NCBI GenBank assembly: GCA_002633025.1
Contig: NMRB01000116.1
Location: 15,624 to 79,623 of the forward strand
From: Notospermus geniculatus
Lineage: Eukaryota; Nemertea; Pilidiophora; Heteronemertea; Lineidae
Length of the DNA: 64,000 bases
Direction: 5' to 3'
A model generated the notes under the pieces. It was not told the DNA's origin, did not search any database, and saw only the letters and a list, made by a program, of their open reading frames with translations. Shown piece by piece: positions 33,417-45,200 of this stretch (positions are counted from its first letter, which is position 1; each line of letters opens with the position of its first letter). A program made the position numbers and the translations under genes.

Positions 33417-35442
33417 CCGAAGAGTCAGTGCACGCAGCGCACCTGTCGCCGGGCTACTTAACCACAATGTAGTAGTATGATCTCTCGCCGGGAGTTTTGT
33501 ACACACGACACAGTGGGCCTTAAAAAGGGTAAAGTGAAAAAAAATGTTAAGACCATGAGACATGTGCTACATCTTACTTAAGGGTATGAATTATGATTTT
33601 ATGAAAAAACGAAAAAAATCTGTTGGGAAATTTTTGAGAAAAATGAATTTTTCTGAAATGACCATTTTTGAGAAGTGACAATTTAAAAAAATCATTATTT
33701 TACCAGAAAAGAATTTATTTTTTGTCTACATATGCTTAATACATTCACTTTTACCCGTTTGTGATATTTGGGTTGCCATGGTAACCTTTTTACAGTTGCC
33801 ATATCAACCGTATTTGTTTTTACATCAGTACGTTTCTTTTTTTGTGTTTTCTGCTCTGAATATCACAGTAGAAATCAAATTTATTGATACTCAAGGACTA
33901 AAGGTGTCGTACCATGATGTTTTGAAATTCGCTTTCATTGAGTACCTGAGTTATCACTCTGCTGCTTCGACAGTCAGTCACTGCGCAAGTCACTACAGCA
34001 CTTTCTACACCTGTAAAGCATTGTACTTCAATTCAGTTTGATACCTTCAATGCATTATTGCAACGTTTGGGGTCCCTTCAGTCCTAGTGACTGACGCCGC
34101 ATCATCTTTGATGGGAAAGGTTATCGAAATCTTGTGCAATTCATTGGGTATGGATCATAAGGTAATTTCCGTCCATAATCATGGATCATTGCACGTTGAG
34201 CGTCAAATACCGTCAATAGCTGATCTGATCAAGGTCAACCTGACTCAGATGGGTCCGGACTGGGAACATTATTACAGTTCCGCACAGTATGCGTACAACT
34301 CTTTTGCATCTCCTCATTTGGATGGTTACAGCCCTTACTATTTGGTCTTCCTCAGAGAGCCTTTAAGGATATCTGAGGTCTTGATTTCAAACTGGTTTTT
34401 GGTCTTTCTCAATCTCACGCTGAGTATCTAGCTGATCTCAAGACACGCTTCCAGCACGTATCGAAAACTTTGCTGCAGTTGGCATGCCACAGTTTCACCA
34501 GGATAGACAGAATCAGAAGATTGCTCATAAATTGACAAAATGTCCAGTACATGAACAGGGTCGACTGGTTTATTTGCATAAACCAACTAGTTCCGTGGCG
34601 AAAGTAGATGCTAGAAAGTTCAAAGCGATATGGTGTGGACCAATTTTGTCTTTCATACAGTTTTAGATAGGACACACTATCTATTGTCTGATTTGAAAGG
34701 ACAATTATTGCAGGATGTGTTCAACTTTGATCGGTTGAAACCCGCTTTCATTCTAGTAAGGAGAAGAATATCACTCATTTAGAAAAGCCGAAAGCAGCAT
34801 TGCAGAAACAAGGTGAAACGAGTACTGCAAACTGAATTAGAGTACAATGCTATGTGTAGAAAGTGCTGTAGTGACTTGCGCAGTGACTGACTGATGAGGC
34901 AGCAGAGTGATAACTCAGGTACTCAATGAAAGCGAACTTCAAAATATCATGGTACGACACCTTTAGTCCTTGAGTATCAATAAATTTGATATCTACAGTG
35001 ATATTCAGAGCAGAAAACACAAAAAAGGTACTGATGTAAAAATAAATACGGTTGATATGGCAACTGTAAAAAGGTTACCATGGCAACCCAAATATCACAA
35101 ACGGGTAAAAGTGAATGTATTAAGCATATGTAGACAAAAAATAAATTCTTTTCTGGTAAAATAATGATTTTTTTAAATTGTCACTTCTCAAAAATGGTCA
35201 TTTCAGAAAAATTCATTTTTCTCAAAAATTTCCCAACAGATTTTTTTCGTTTTTTCATAAAATCATAATTCATACCCTTAAGTAAGATGTAGCACATGTC
35301 TCATGGTCTTAACATTTTTTTTCACTTTACCCTTTTTAAGGCCCACTGTGTCGTGTGTACAAAACTCCCGGCGAGAGATCATACTACTACATTGTGGTTA
35401 AGTAGCCCGGCGACAGGTGCGCTGCGTGCACTGACTCTTCGG
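33417..35442. mobile_element. ~2.0-kb inverted-repeat element with retrotransposon core
   Basis: The left arm 33417-34041 and right arm 34825-35442 are near-identical reverse complements (about 620 bp). Outermost they carry 92 bp of repeat R1, so that at the left edge R1 and its mirror form a perfect 92-bp-arm palindrome (33324-33415 and 33417-33508, centre 33416). Between the arms is a broken integrase (34042-34765). LTRs are normally direct, so inverted arms point to a foldback rearrangement or an inverted insertion pair. Confidence 0.85.
34042..34765 (+). pseudogene. Broken 3' end of a Ty3/Gypsy-like pol (integrase core and C-terminal part)
   Basis: A frame from about 34042 to 34431 shows an integrase-like GVPSVLVTD, then HGSLHVER about 35 residues later, then WEHYYSSAQYAYN and SPYYLVFLREP. 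The D and E match the second and third acidic residues of the rve catalytic triad; the first D is upstream and missing. After a frameshift near 34380 and further stops, GRLVYLHKP, KAIWCGPI and NFDRLKPAF resemble the post-integrase GPY/F region of Gypsy elements. Stops and frameshifts show it is dead. Family assignment is from motif memory. Confidence 0.75.
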
Positions 35443-35640
35443 TCATTTTCTGAATTAGCACACATTGTTGGAGGCGCGAAAACGAGGTCACCTAATGGCT
35501 GCGCCATCTGCCGCCGTGCTAATAAGTACTAGTAAAACACGGCGAGCTTGCCGTGCTTCAGAAACGGCGTGTTTTTCAGACATGAGTTTCTTGAAGCCCG
35601 GTAAGCCCGGGATTTTATGTAGTGAAACCAAGGCTAATGT
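35341..35640. repeat. Repeat R1, third copy (right part)
   Basis: It continues R1 after the inverted element: CACGGCGAGCTTGCCGTG and GGGATTTTATGTAGTG are preserved. The left part is at 33280-33416. Confidence 0.7.
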
Positions 35641-36287
35641 GTGTTACATGTAGTTCGATAATTAATTACGGTAATCCACCAATATTGTCAAAAAACACAG
35701 CTGCAGCTTCACGGTTTGATTCCCGATTTATCACAGGCACCCTGCTTCTAAGACAGGGTGCCGAGAAAAAAATGTCATCCGACAGTACCATTTCTATCGT
35801 CTACCTGTTGTTCGAGGGACTGTTTTTCTGCGCCAATCAAACCCGAGTCCCCTGACAGACAAAATAGGCGGGCATGGAGGACGGTGAGGGGAGAAATTTT
35901 GAGTCCATAACACCTCAGTGGCACACGAACATCACGAATAGAAATTCCATCGCTATGAAGAAAGGCATGTTGTACCCGAAATAAAAAAAGAGCCGATTTC
36001 AGAACTAGAAACATACTGACGACATGAGAAGTGTGTTGAAAAATTGGAATAAAAGAAAAAAATACGTGGTACACTGCCGTATCATGGATCGTCGTCCTGA
36101 TAGATTTTTTTAACTTGATGACTCTTACATTTAAGGATGACAACCGCCTTATAGCTTACAATACCGCTTACAAAAAAAGATCTACTTACGAAAGAACTGT
36201 ACAATGTTACGCGCTGAACGGAAAGAATAAAAAAACCTATTAGCACTTAACACGTATTTCGTAAAACAGTTGAAAATGTTAACATTA
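35641..36287. other. Unannotated ~650 bp
   Basis: There is a short hairpin at about 35739-35763 (CACCCTGCTTCTAAGACAGG). No gene is seen. Confidence 0.4.
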
Positions 36288-36712
36288 AGGAGATTTAGCA
36301 AGCTTACGTTTTACATGTACATTTACGATTACGATTTACCGACGTCATGACGTCATTACAGAGTGACATGACGCCTTGTGACGCGATGGTGCGTCATCTG
36401 ACCTAAGGCTTTCCGTGTATGATAAAATGTTGTCGATGTATCCCGTGTTTGTCCGGCTCCCAAAGACACACAGGTCCATCATTTTGCTTATAATCTTCAC
36501 TACAACTTGGACATTTACCCATTATTAGGTGTGTCAAATTGAAAGGGATTTACATGTATCTGATTACAAACTTGAAAGATTTGGCGTTGATTAAATCGTA
36601 AGTTTCTTACGCGTAGCAAGCGATTTGCGCGTAAAAAACTCCCGCAGAGCCGACGTCATGACGTTTTCAAATCGTAATCGTAAATTTAAAACGTAACCTT
36701 GCTAACACTCCC
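36288..36712. mobile_element. 425-bp MITE with TA target duplication
   Basis: The ends AGGAGATTTAGCAAGCTTAC and CCTTGCTAACACTCCC (inverse) are followed inward by ACGATTACGATTT and its inverse. TA lies at 36286-36287 and 36713-36714. GACGTCATGACGT palindromes occur near both ends. Confidence 0.75.
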
Positions 36713-37091
36713 TATTAGCAGAGGTGAACTGACATTTTGATGTCGGTTACACATTGATCTGAAATATCGGTGTACGTTTCCGTTTGAAAGGCCGTATGGA
36801 TTCGCTAATGTACCGATTGTGCATGTTAAAAAGTCGACTTTACATAATACATGTAGGCCCATCTGATACAGGGGTGTCAGGTGGAGTGTGGGCTGAAAGT
36901 AACGTACGTTTATGTAAAGAAATTAGTAAGTTGGTGTTATCAAAAAAGTCACATGGAATTTCTTTTGGTGTTACATGTACGTATTCATGATATCACGTAT
37001 TGTAGCGAGGCCGAAGCATTATCTACCCTTCGTACAAAGACAGAGGAGACAAAACGACAAAGACTCGCAATAGGAGCGCCAAAACAGTTGA

Positions 37092-37525
37092 CCAATAGGT
37101 GTCACTACGGCCCAATTCAATGCATATAGCGGACCCAGTCATTATCGATCGAGCACCAATCACGTGGATTTTCCTGTGTGTTGGTCCGCTAGAACCTAGC
37201 TGCCATCTTTTGGCAAAACGTTCGGCTGACTGCTCTTATTGGTACGTCAGTCAGTTGAGCAATAGGTGTCACTACGGTCTAATTCAATACCCAGCGTATC
37301 CATTCATGGTTGACTGAGCACCAATCATGGGAATTTTGTATTGTTTTTGTCCGCTAGAACTTTGCTGCCGTCTTTTGGCGATAGGCGCGGCTGCCTGCTC
37401 CTATTCAACGCGTAGCGGAACAATTCATCATTGACTGAGCACCAATCAGGAGAATTTTATATTATATTGGTCCGCTAGAACTTTTCTGCCTTCTTTTGGC
37501 AATAACCGCGGCTGACTGCTCCTAT
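37092..37525. repeat. Degenerate ~160-bp tandem repeat, three units
   Basis: Units at about 37092, 37258 and 37407 share GAGCACCAATCA, GTCCGCTAGAAC, CTGCC.TCTTTTGGC and GGCTG.CTGCTC. A single further fragment (TTTTGCTGCCATCTTTTGGC) is at 46681. Confidence 0.85.
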
Positions 37526-37838
37526 ATCCTATAGTACATTCACGACATCATAGTATCTATATAATATTAGTGTAAGGCGTTTTCTGTATTCATCTAGGTA
37601 CCTTAAGTTCGACCGCTAACTCCTCCGTGGTTTCGGATCGAAATGGCAACATTTTCACAGGGAATGTTGAGAATGACATGGGTGGTTCTTAAGTGTGTTG
37701 CATTATATATTTTTACCGCTTTTGCCATCCTCTGGTCACATGTGAATGTGTGCTCACCCACGGGTATCATGCTGGTGTAAATAAATACAGGATGATGCAA
37801 GTTTTAGAGTTTTGGTAGCGAGGTGCATTTATAAAACC

Positions 37839-38571
37839 AAAGAAAGGAGCAAATCCAGAATGTAATATTCATTATCTATATATTACACTATATACACGGT
37901 ACAAACGTTTTCGGCAGCATCCTGCTAGCCCTCATCATTCTCATTTTACCTGATGAGGGCTAGCCGGATGCTGCCGAAAACGTTTGTACCGTGTATATAG
38001 TGTAATACATGTACATGTATATAGATATGAATATCAGGGCTTTCATTAACTTTTTCACTACCTGGGTCATGACTTCCACAATTTTTTTATGGAAGTCAAT
38101 TTGGGAAGATGCTGGGGTCTTTAGACTTCCAGCAATTCTTTTTGGGGTCATGACTTCTTGTTATATTTTACTGGGGTCAAATCGGGGTCAAATCGTCCCT
38201 TTGCATGCTGCTTCTGGTACAGCGTGCGAACCAGGAGTGTGTAGTTGCCATGGGTGACGGGAATCCCAGTTCTATTTTCAGCTGCGCTAGCAAGGATTGG
38301 GTGTGGTTGAAGAAAATTTGGCTGGCGCGACTTGCAATATCTTGATACCTGCATCAGCTGTGGTCCTACTGGCGTAAATGGAGACTGAGTATACAGATGG
38401 GACTTCCACACTTTCTCTATCAACGTATCATCGAATTTACCTCCGTTTTTGAGACTTCAGAGTTGTTTATGTTTGCGGCATTTCCGTAGTTTACATGCGT
38501 AATAGACGCCATACGCAGGCTTAATGAAAGCCCTGAATATTACATTCTGGATTTGCTCCTTTCTTTGATGC
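37839..38571. mobile_element. Inverted-repeat element, itself interrupted by a hairpin
   Basis: AAAGAAAGGAGCAAATCCAG at the left and its inverse at the right are the outer ends. The next inward segment (AGGGCTTTCATTAA) is contiguous at the right (about 38517-38535) but at the left is displaced to about 38033 by the hairpin 37881-38007, which therefore inserted later. Confidence 0.75.
37881..38007. mobile_element. Hairpin insertion, 57-bp arms with one mismatch
   Basis: Arms 37881-37937 and 37951-38007 begin TATTACACTATATACACGGT and contain GTACAAACGTTTTCGGCAGC. The loop is 13 bp. TA/AT-rich flanks prevent a sure target-site call. Confidence 0.85.
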
Positions 38572-38599
38572 AAGTTTTACTGTCAGACGAACAGAAAAA

Positions 38600-39172
38600 C
38601 GAAAGTTCGTCACATCGCTCGCAGCGCCATCTCGTCGATTAGTTCCGCAGGTTCCCTATATTATTTATTTATTTATTTACCTATTTACCTTATTTATTAT
38701 GTATTATTTCGATTGGTATTTAATACGGTCGTTGTTTCTTGTAGCGGATAACAAATATGACGTGGGAATTAATACATGTACAGTACGACAGGTATAACGA
38801 ATGGTATGAAACGTGGAGCATGAATAATGCATACTTTACCATTGTTTATTTCTGTGCTGGAAAAATATTTGATTACTCAGGCTCATCAAATTCTTTTCCA
38901 TAAATCTAAATCTATTAACTTTTTATGTGCTTTAAAATGAATCTTTTCATCAGAAGTCAAAACTGGCGATAATTTTATCTGCTTTCATTTTGTTTATTTC
39001 ACCTCCATGGACGACAGACAGGCACAACTGCCAGTGCGCCGGATCAATGAAATAACATCAAGCAGAGAGTCTCGCAACAGAATTGGCAACAACAAGACAT
39101 AGTGTTGGCGATCAGGATTTTGACGAATTTATAAGTCTGTTTTTATTCCGTGTCAAATTGTTGTTGGTCACC
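38600..39172 (+). promoter_or_regulatory. 5' flank and leader of lectin gene A
   Basis: This flank is shared, with substitutions, by the regions before gene B (46735-46960 plus 48350-48533), gene C (53290-53610) and, partly, the fourth unit (62370-62525). Shared words include CGCAGCGCCATCT, GTTTATTTC.CCTCCATGGACGAC and GATTTTGACGAATTT just before the start codon. A (TTTA)n tract lies at about 38662-38690. No TATA box is obvious; promoter function is inferred from position and conservation. Confidence 0.5.
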
Positions 39173-39257
39173 ATGACTTCAATGGAAAGAACCGTGGTTC
39201 TGTTAGTTTTGTTATCATTAGTGTCATCTTGTCTGTTACAATGTTTAAACCAGGGCG
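39173..39257 (+). CDS. Gene A exon 1 (signal peptide)
   Basis: ATG at 39173; a second in-frame ATG at 39182 matches the start of gene C. It encodes 28 residues plus the first base of a Gly codon. The donor is GCG|GTAAGT at 39258. The leader has a compact hydrophobic core followed by SSC, so cleavage near residue 19-20 is likely. Confidence 0.8.
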
Positions 39258-42200
39258 GTAAGTACATAAATCTATAATTTCTCACACCCGCACTATATAT
39301 CGGGTGTCCCAAAAAAAGTGAACCGCTTTTTGACAAGTATTTTCTCAGCGATAGATAAACCGAATGCATTGGAATTTTTCACAGAGTAACCTCAGGGTAC
39401 CATCAACAAGTTTGAAAAATATCTAAGAGATCGGTCACACATTGTGCGAGTATTGTCAAATTCAAAACAGCATGTCAAAAAATCCAATATCAGAGCTAAT
39501 GCAATGAGACCTTCATCATGTTCACACAGGTGTTGACATGCTGTTTTGAATTTGACAGTGCTCGCATAATTTGCGACCGGTCTCTAGATATTTTGCAGAC
39601 TTGTTGATGATACCCTAAGGTTACTCTGTGAAAAATTCCAATGAATTCGGTTCATATGTCGCTGAGAAAATACTTGTCAAAAAAAGCGGTTCACTTTTTT
39701 GGGGACACCCGATATACATTGTTTTATAAATGTACGCGCCGGTCACCCATCCAAGTAGTGATCGCCGTCAACGTTGCTTTAAAGGGCTCCGCACACTGGC
39801 GACTAAAATAGGGGCGACTACCGATGCGACTACTACGTCGCCTGCAATAATTACCTTTGAGGTTGACCAGTGATGTTATCCACGACATCACTGATCTTCC
39901 AAAGAAGCATTTGTCGCAAACGAGTCAACAAAAACTAAAAATATGTTCAGTCGCCACTGTGGTCGCAAGGGCGGTCGCCTAGAAAATCGCTCGAAAAATC
40001 GCCAGTCTGCGGTCGCCTAGAAAATCGCTCGAAAAATCGCCAGTCTGCGGAGCCCTAAGGGCTCCGCACACTGGCGATTTTTCGAGCGATTTTCTAGGCG
40101 ACCGCCCTTGCGACCACAGAGGCGACTGAACATATTTTTAGTTTTTTTAGTTTTGTTGACTCGTTTGCGACAAATGCTTATTTGGAAGGTCAGTGATGTC
40201 GTGGATAACATCACTGATCGACCTCAAAGGTAATTATTGCAGGCGACGTAGTAGTCGCATCGGTAGTCGCCCCTATTTTAGTCGCCAGTGTGCGGAGCCC
40301 TTGAAGGGCTCCGCACACTGGCGACTAAAATGGGGGCGACTACCGATGCGACTACTACGTCGCCTGCCGTAATTACCTCTGCGGTCGATCAATGATGTCA
40401 TCCACGACATCACTGATCTTCCAAAGAAGCATTTGTCGCAAACAAGTCAACAAAAACTAAAAAATCTGAAAAATGTTCAGTCGCTTCTGTGGTCGCAAGG
40501 CCGGTCGCCTACAAAATCGCTCGAAAAAATCGCCAGTCTGCGGAGCCCTTAAGGGCGGCGCACACGAGCGACTTTTTGAAGGAGACTACCCCGCCGACTG
40601 CCATAACGACTAGAATTTGTGGATTTTGTCGCCTTGTCTGCGGTAGATCATCCGACCAACCGACTAGTTGTGGGACAAACCTCAGTGGTCGCTCGATCGA
40701 TCGGCGTGATCTGAAATCCTGTCGGAAGAATAGTAGTCGCATCGTTTGCGGTCATTTGGTGCACTGGTTGATTTTACTGGTCGGCCCCATGAGCGACCAA
40801 ACACACCAGGGGGACTAAAAATCAAAACCGGCGAATTTTTGGTCGCCAAGGCCGACGAACTTGGCGACCTGTCGGGCGACAAACAGACGATGACATTTTT
40901 GGCCGCAAACGGCCCCGACGTGTCGCCAGACTGGTCGTCGTCTTCAGTCGCTTCCGGACGTCGCATCGCGTTTGCGGACGGTTCACTGAAATGGTCGGGC
41001 AACTGGTCGGCCAGCGACCTCGGACCCGACGGTCGCCGGCGACGTCGCCGTCGGCAGTCTCGTCGGCAGTCGCCCAGATTTAGTCGCTCGTGTGCGCCGT
41101 ACTTAAAGGGCGGCGCACACGAGCGACAAAATCTGGGCGACCGCCTACGCGACTGGTGGCGCGACTAGATATCAGCCAATCAGAAGCGCTAAATCTTGTC
41201 GCTTTGGCGGTCGGAAGCCAAGTCGGCCGACAAATCAGTCAAAATTGTCGTTCGTGTGCGGTGCCCTTTAGGGCTCCGCACACCAGCGATTTTTCGAGCG
41301 ATTTTCTAGGCGACCGGCCTTGCGACCACCGAAGCGACTAACATATTTTCAGTTTTTACGATTTTTGCTGACTCGTTTGCGACAAATGCCTCCTTGGAAG
41401 ATCAGTGAGGTGGTGGAAAACATCACTGATCCATCTCAAAGGTAAATATCGCAGGCGACGTAATAGTCGCATCGGTAGTCGCCCCCATTTTAGTCGCTCG
41501 TGTGCGCCATGCTTAAAGCATGGCGCACACGAGCGAGTTTTCGAGCGATTTTCTAGGCGACCGGCCTTGCGACCACAGCAGCGACTGAACATATTTTTAG
41601 TTTTTTTAGTTTTTGTTGACTCGTTTGTGACAAATGCTTCATTGGAAGATCAGTGATGTTGCGGATGACATCACTGACCGACCTCAAAGGTAATTATTAC
41701 ATGCGACGTAGTAGTCGCATCGGTAGTCGCCCCCATTTTAGTCGCTCGTGTGCGCCATGCTTTACTCAGTAACTTCTAGCTCGGAGGCCAACGCGCGCGA
41801 CCGCTAAGCCAGGAATGAAATGAAATCGATGGCTGGCGGGTGGCCGTGCTATATTGTAGCTGCACCATCTCCCCCTTGAATCAAAACGAACTTACTTCAT
41901 ACCACGGGCATAGACGGACAAGAGCCTGACGTGATGCAGGGTATTACATCTTTCTGTGGTTCCAAAATTTTCAGAAACAGCACTGAATAAGGGAAAGAAT
42001 GTCACGTCCGTGACTGTGGACTTGCCCCGAAGTAAAATCGTTAGGACCGGGTACCAGTCTAACATGTGCATTCAAAGAACACATAGTTGCACTGCTATAG
42101 TTCGACGAAGCGCGACTGTACAAGTGCGGCGACGTACATGAACATATAACCTACATGTACCTCAAATTCTGAACTTTGCAAACATTTAGGGCCGTATTCA

Positions 42201-45200
42201 AAAAGGGTGATCATCGCGCGATTAAAGGAGTTAGACGCCGAAGTTGTAAACAAGCTGGTTTGTTTACAAACATGGTCGGCAAACTAGTTTTATTCCTTCG
42301 TGCAGGTGGCAGCACCAGTCGCGCCCCGTGATCGTTAGACTGGTTACCGGTCCGATGCAACTCACTCACGATATTCACGTCAGTACATATCACCGACAAT
42401 AGGTGGCAGCACCGCAGGCGTCGCGTGGATAGAGAACCAGTGAGTGAGTGTTTACAACTTGGACGTCCAGCTCCTTTAAGACTAAGACGCGTGTAACTTT
42501 ACGAAATGCACACACTTCCACCATGCACTTGACGAAGTTACACGCGTCTAAGTCTTAAACACCCTTTTTGAATACGGCCCTTAATGCTTTTAATTTTACG
42601 GATTGATTTTGAACTTCAAGGTCCGAATTTGGCAAGGGGGAGAGACACAAGACAATCGAGCACGTATTCTAACGGCGAGGCATCAAAGGCAGTAGACGGC
42701 AACGCAAACACGAGCAGATATAGCGACGACTCTTGCACACATACTGATCTCGCCTCGCAAACTCCTCCATGGTGGTTTGTCGACTTGAAGAGTCGACATT
42801 ACATCTCCAGCATAACCATAGTCAATAGAGCGGACGATTATGGTAAGTTACTTGGGGCCGATTTAATAGACGTTTGCTAAGCTAACCATTGGTTCCACCA
42901 AAAATGGATAGGCATGAGAAAAGTGTACATTAGAAAGGCATGAGAAAAGTGTACAATAGAAAGGCAGTAGAAAGTACAATAGAAAGAAAGTATGAGAAAA
43001 GCATGAGAAAAGTGTACATTAGAAAGGCATGAGAAAAGTGTACAATAGAAAAGCAATAGAAAGTACAATAGAAGTACAATAGAAAGGCATGAGAAAAGTG
43101 TACATTAATAACTAAATTTTCACCTAAAAGCCCTGTTTGGATGGATAGTAAGCGCTATACAGAGCTTAGAAAACGGGGCTTTTTGGTGAAAAATTTAGTT
43201 GTACATTTTTCGCACACCTATCTATTTTTGGTGGAACCAATGGTTAGCTTAGCAAACGTCTATTAAATCGGCCCTTGGTATCAGTACGTGTTCGTTTCTA
43301 TCATGTCTATGGGCGTTAACCGGAAATAAAATAGAGTTTTTTCGCAAAGCCCCCGAAATGCCAACGCAAAGGTCTATCCTTTTGTTCGGTGCTCTCTTCG
43401 TGGCACCCAACAATGGGTTTGGCGTTGGCGTTGGCGTTGGCGTTTCGGGGGCTTCGCGAAAACTCCCTAAAACCTCAGCTCTGACGAATGAAATTGGCAG
43501 CAGAAATATATATAAAAGGAAAAGTATGTTTTAGCATCAAAAGTAAAAAAGGCCCTAAACTTTTTTCCCGATATCATTTACACTGTTCCATGATAAGCAA
43601 CAAGACACCGAATTTCTAAAAGGATAATATATGACGATTCTCATCCTGGTAATGGCTGGTGTCCTCACGTACACAAGCGATAGCATGATGAAAAACACAC
43701 ATGGATCAATTGATTCTCGCATTTTGACGAGCAGAACCTCTATTTGCTATTAGCAACCACTTCTCAGATAGCAGCATTTTAGTTAAGTATCATTTAGAGT
43801 TCCGGAAAGTCCTCATCATTTTTGCCATGTACATGTACATGTAGGACTATCCTATTTGTTCAACGTTGAGCTCTACTGTGATTCACCAACATCCCTGCGT
43901 TGATTCAATGTGCCCGGTAACTGATCCACTGTGCCCCTGCAGCCATCGGGGCACAGTGGCCTACCGGTCGTGTTATGAATACCGATCGTCTCTATCAAAA
44001 AGGATGGGTTATATTCGGAAAAAAGGCGTCTTTTTCAGGTTCGCGTCGTACAGATTTTGATAGAGAGGATTGGTATTCGTAACACGACCGGTAGGCTACT
44101 GTGCCCTGATCGCTGCAGGGGCACAGTGGATCGGTTAGGGCGGGTATACACTACACGAGATTCGCCCAACGCATGCGATGGTTCTTTGTTATTTCATGCC
44201 GCAATGCCTCCCAAACAAAAGCAATTCGCGTGCGAATTATATATCGCTTTGCGAATCGCCTCTAGTGTGCACCCACCCTTACCCGGGCACATCGAATCAA
44301 CGCAGAGAGGAAATTTGGTGAATCAGTTAGGGTGGGTATACACTACACGCGATTCGTCCAACGCATGCGATGGTTCTTTGTTATTTCATGCCGCAATGCC
44401 TCCCGAACAAAAGCGATTCGCGTGCGATTCCAAATCGCTTGGCGAATCGCTTCTAGTGTGCACCCACCCTTACTTGAACCTTTTTCACAGTGACGGTGGT
44501 TTATATTCGAAAAAAAATGGGACTTTTTCAGGTTCGCGTCTTAAAGATTTTGATGTGATCATTTCTGATACTGAACCGCCTGGTGGGTTCTCAGAGGGGA
44601 AACTATGCTATCGCCACGAAGGCACTTCGCAGGATGGCCAGGTTTACAAGCTTCGCTGTCGTGGCGCTGCTGGGCGCTATGTCGGGGTCAAACTCCGAGG
44701 TGCAGGCATCTTGAGCCTTTGTGAAGTGATGGTATACGGAAGTAAGTTTGCTTCTCAGAAGAATTGCCTATTTCCACTAGAAATTCCCTCCAGATATTCT
44801 CACCAATATAGTGACGGGTCGTCTGTGATGACTCTAGGATTATCATTGACACCAAACGGCCAAAGCAGAGGCGTAGCTGGCCTTTATGGCATAGGGGGCA
44901 AAATTGATTGAGTCTGGAGGGCGAAGTCGGAGGGGGGTCTGGGGGCCTCCCCCCCCCCCAAAAAAAAAATCTGCATCCTCTCAGATACATTTCCCCACAT
45001 CTGACAGCACAATAACTTGGCTTGAAGAGAGAAAATGACTTTTTAGAGGAAAAATAGCTTTGTCCCTATTTGCTTGAGGGGGAGGGGCATTTGCCCCCCC
45101 CCCACTGCCCCGCTAGCTACGCCCCTGCAAAGCATTCGTGGTTATCTGTAGTCGTGCATTGAAATGCCTGAACATCATTGGTCAACGCATCACTACGGCA

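Noticed and set aside
40489-41168. Frames of 109-140 codons in the MITE array
   Set aside because: They are confined to non-autonomous MITE cores and cross element junctions; no domain is present.
44057-44911. 284-codon open frame through gene A intron 2 and exon 3
   Set aside because: It runs through a foldback arm, two MITEs with target duplications and the intron before entering exon 3 in frame. Only the exon 3 part is conserved with correct splice sites in all three genes.
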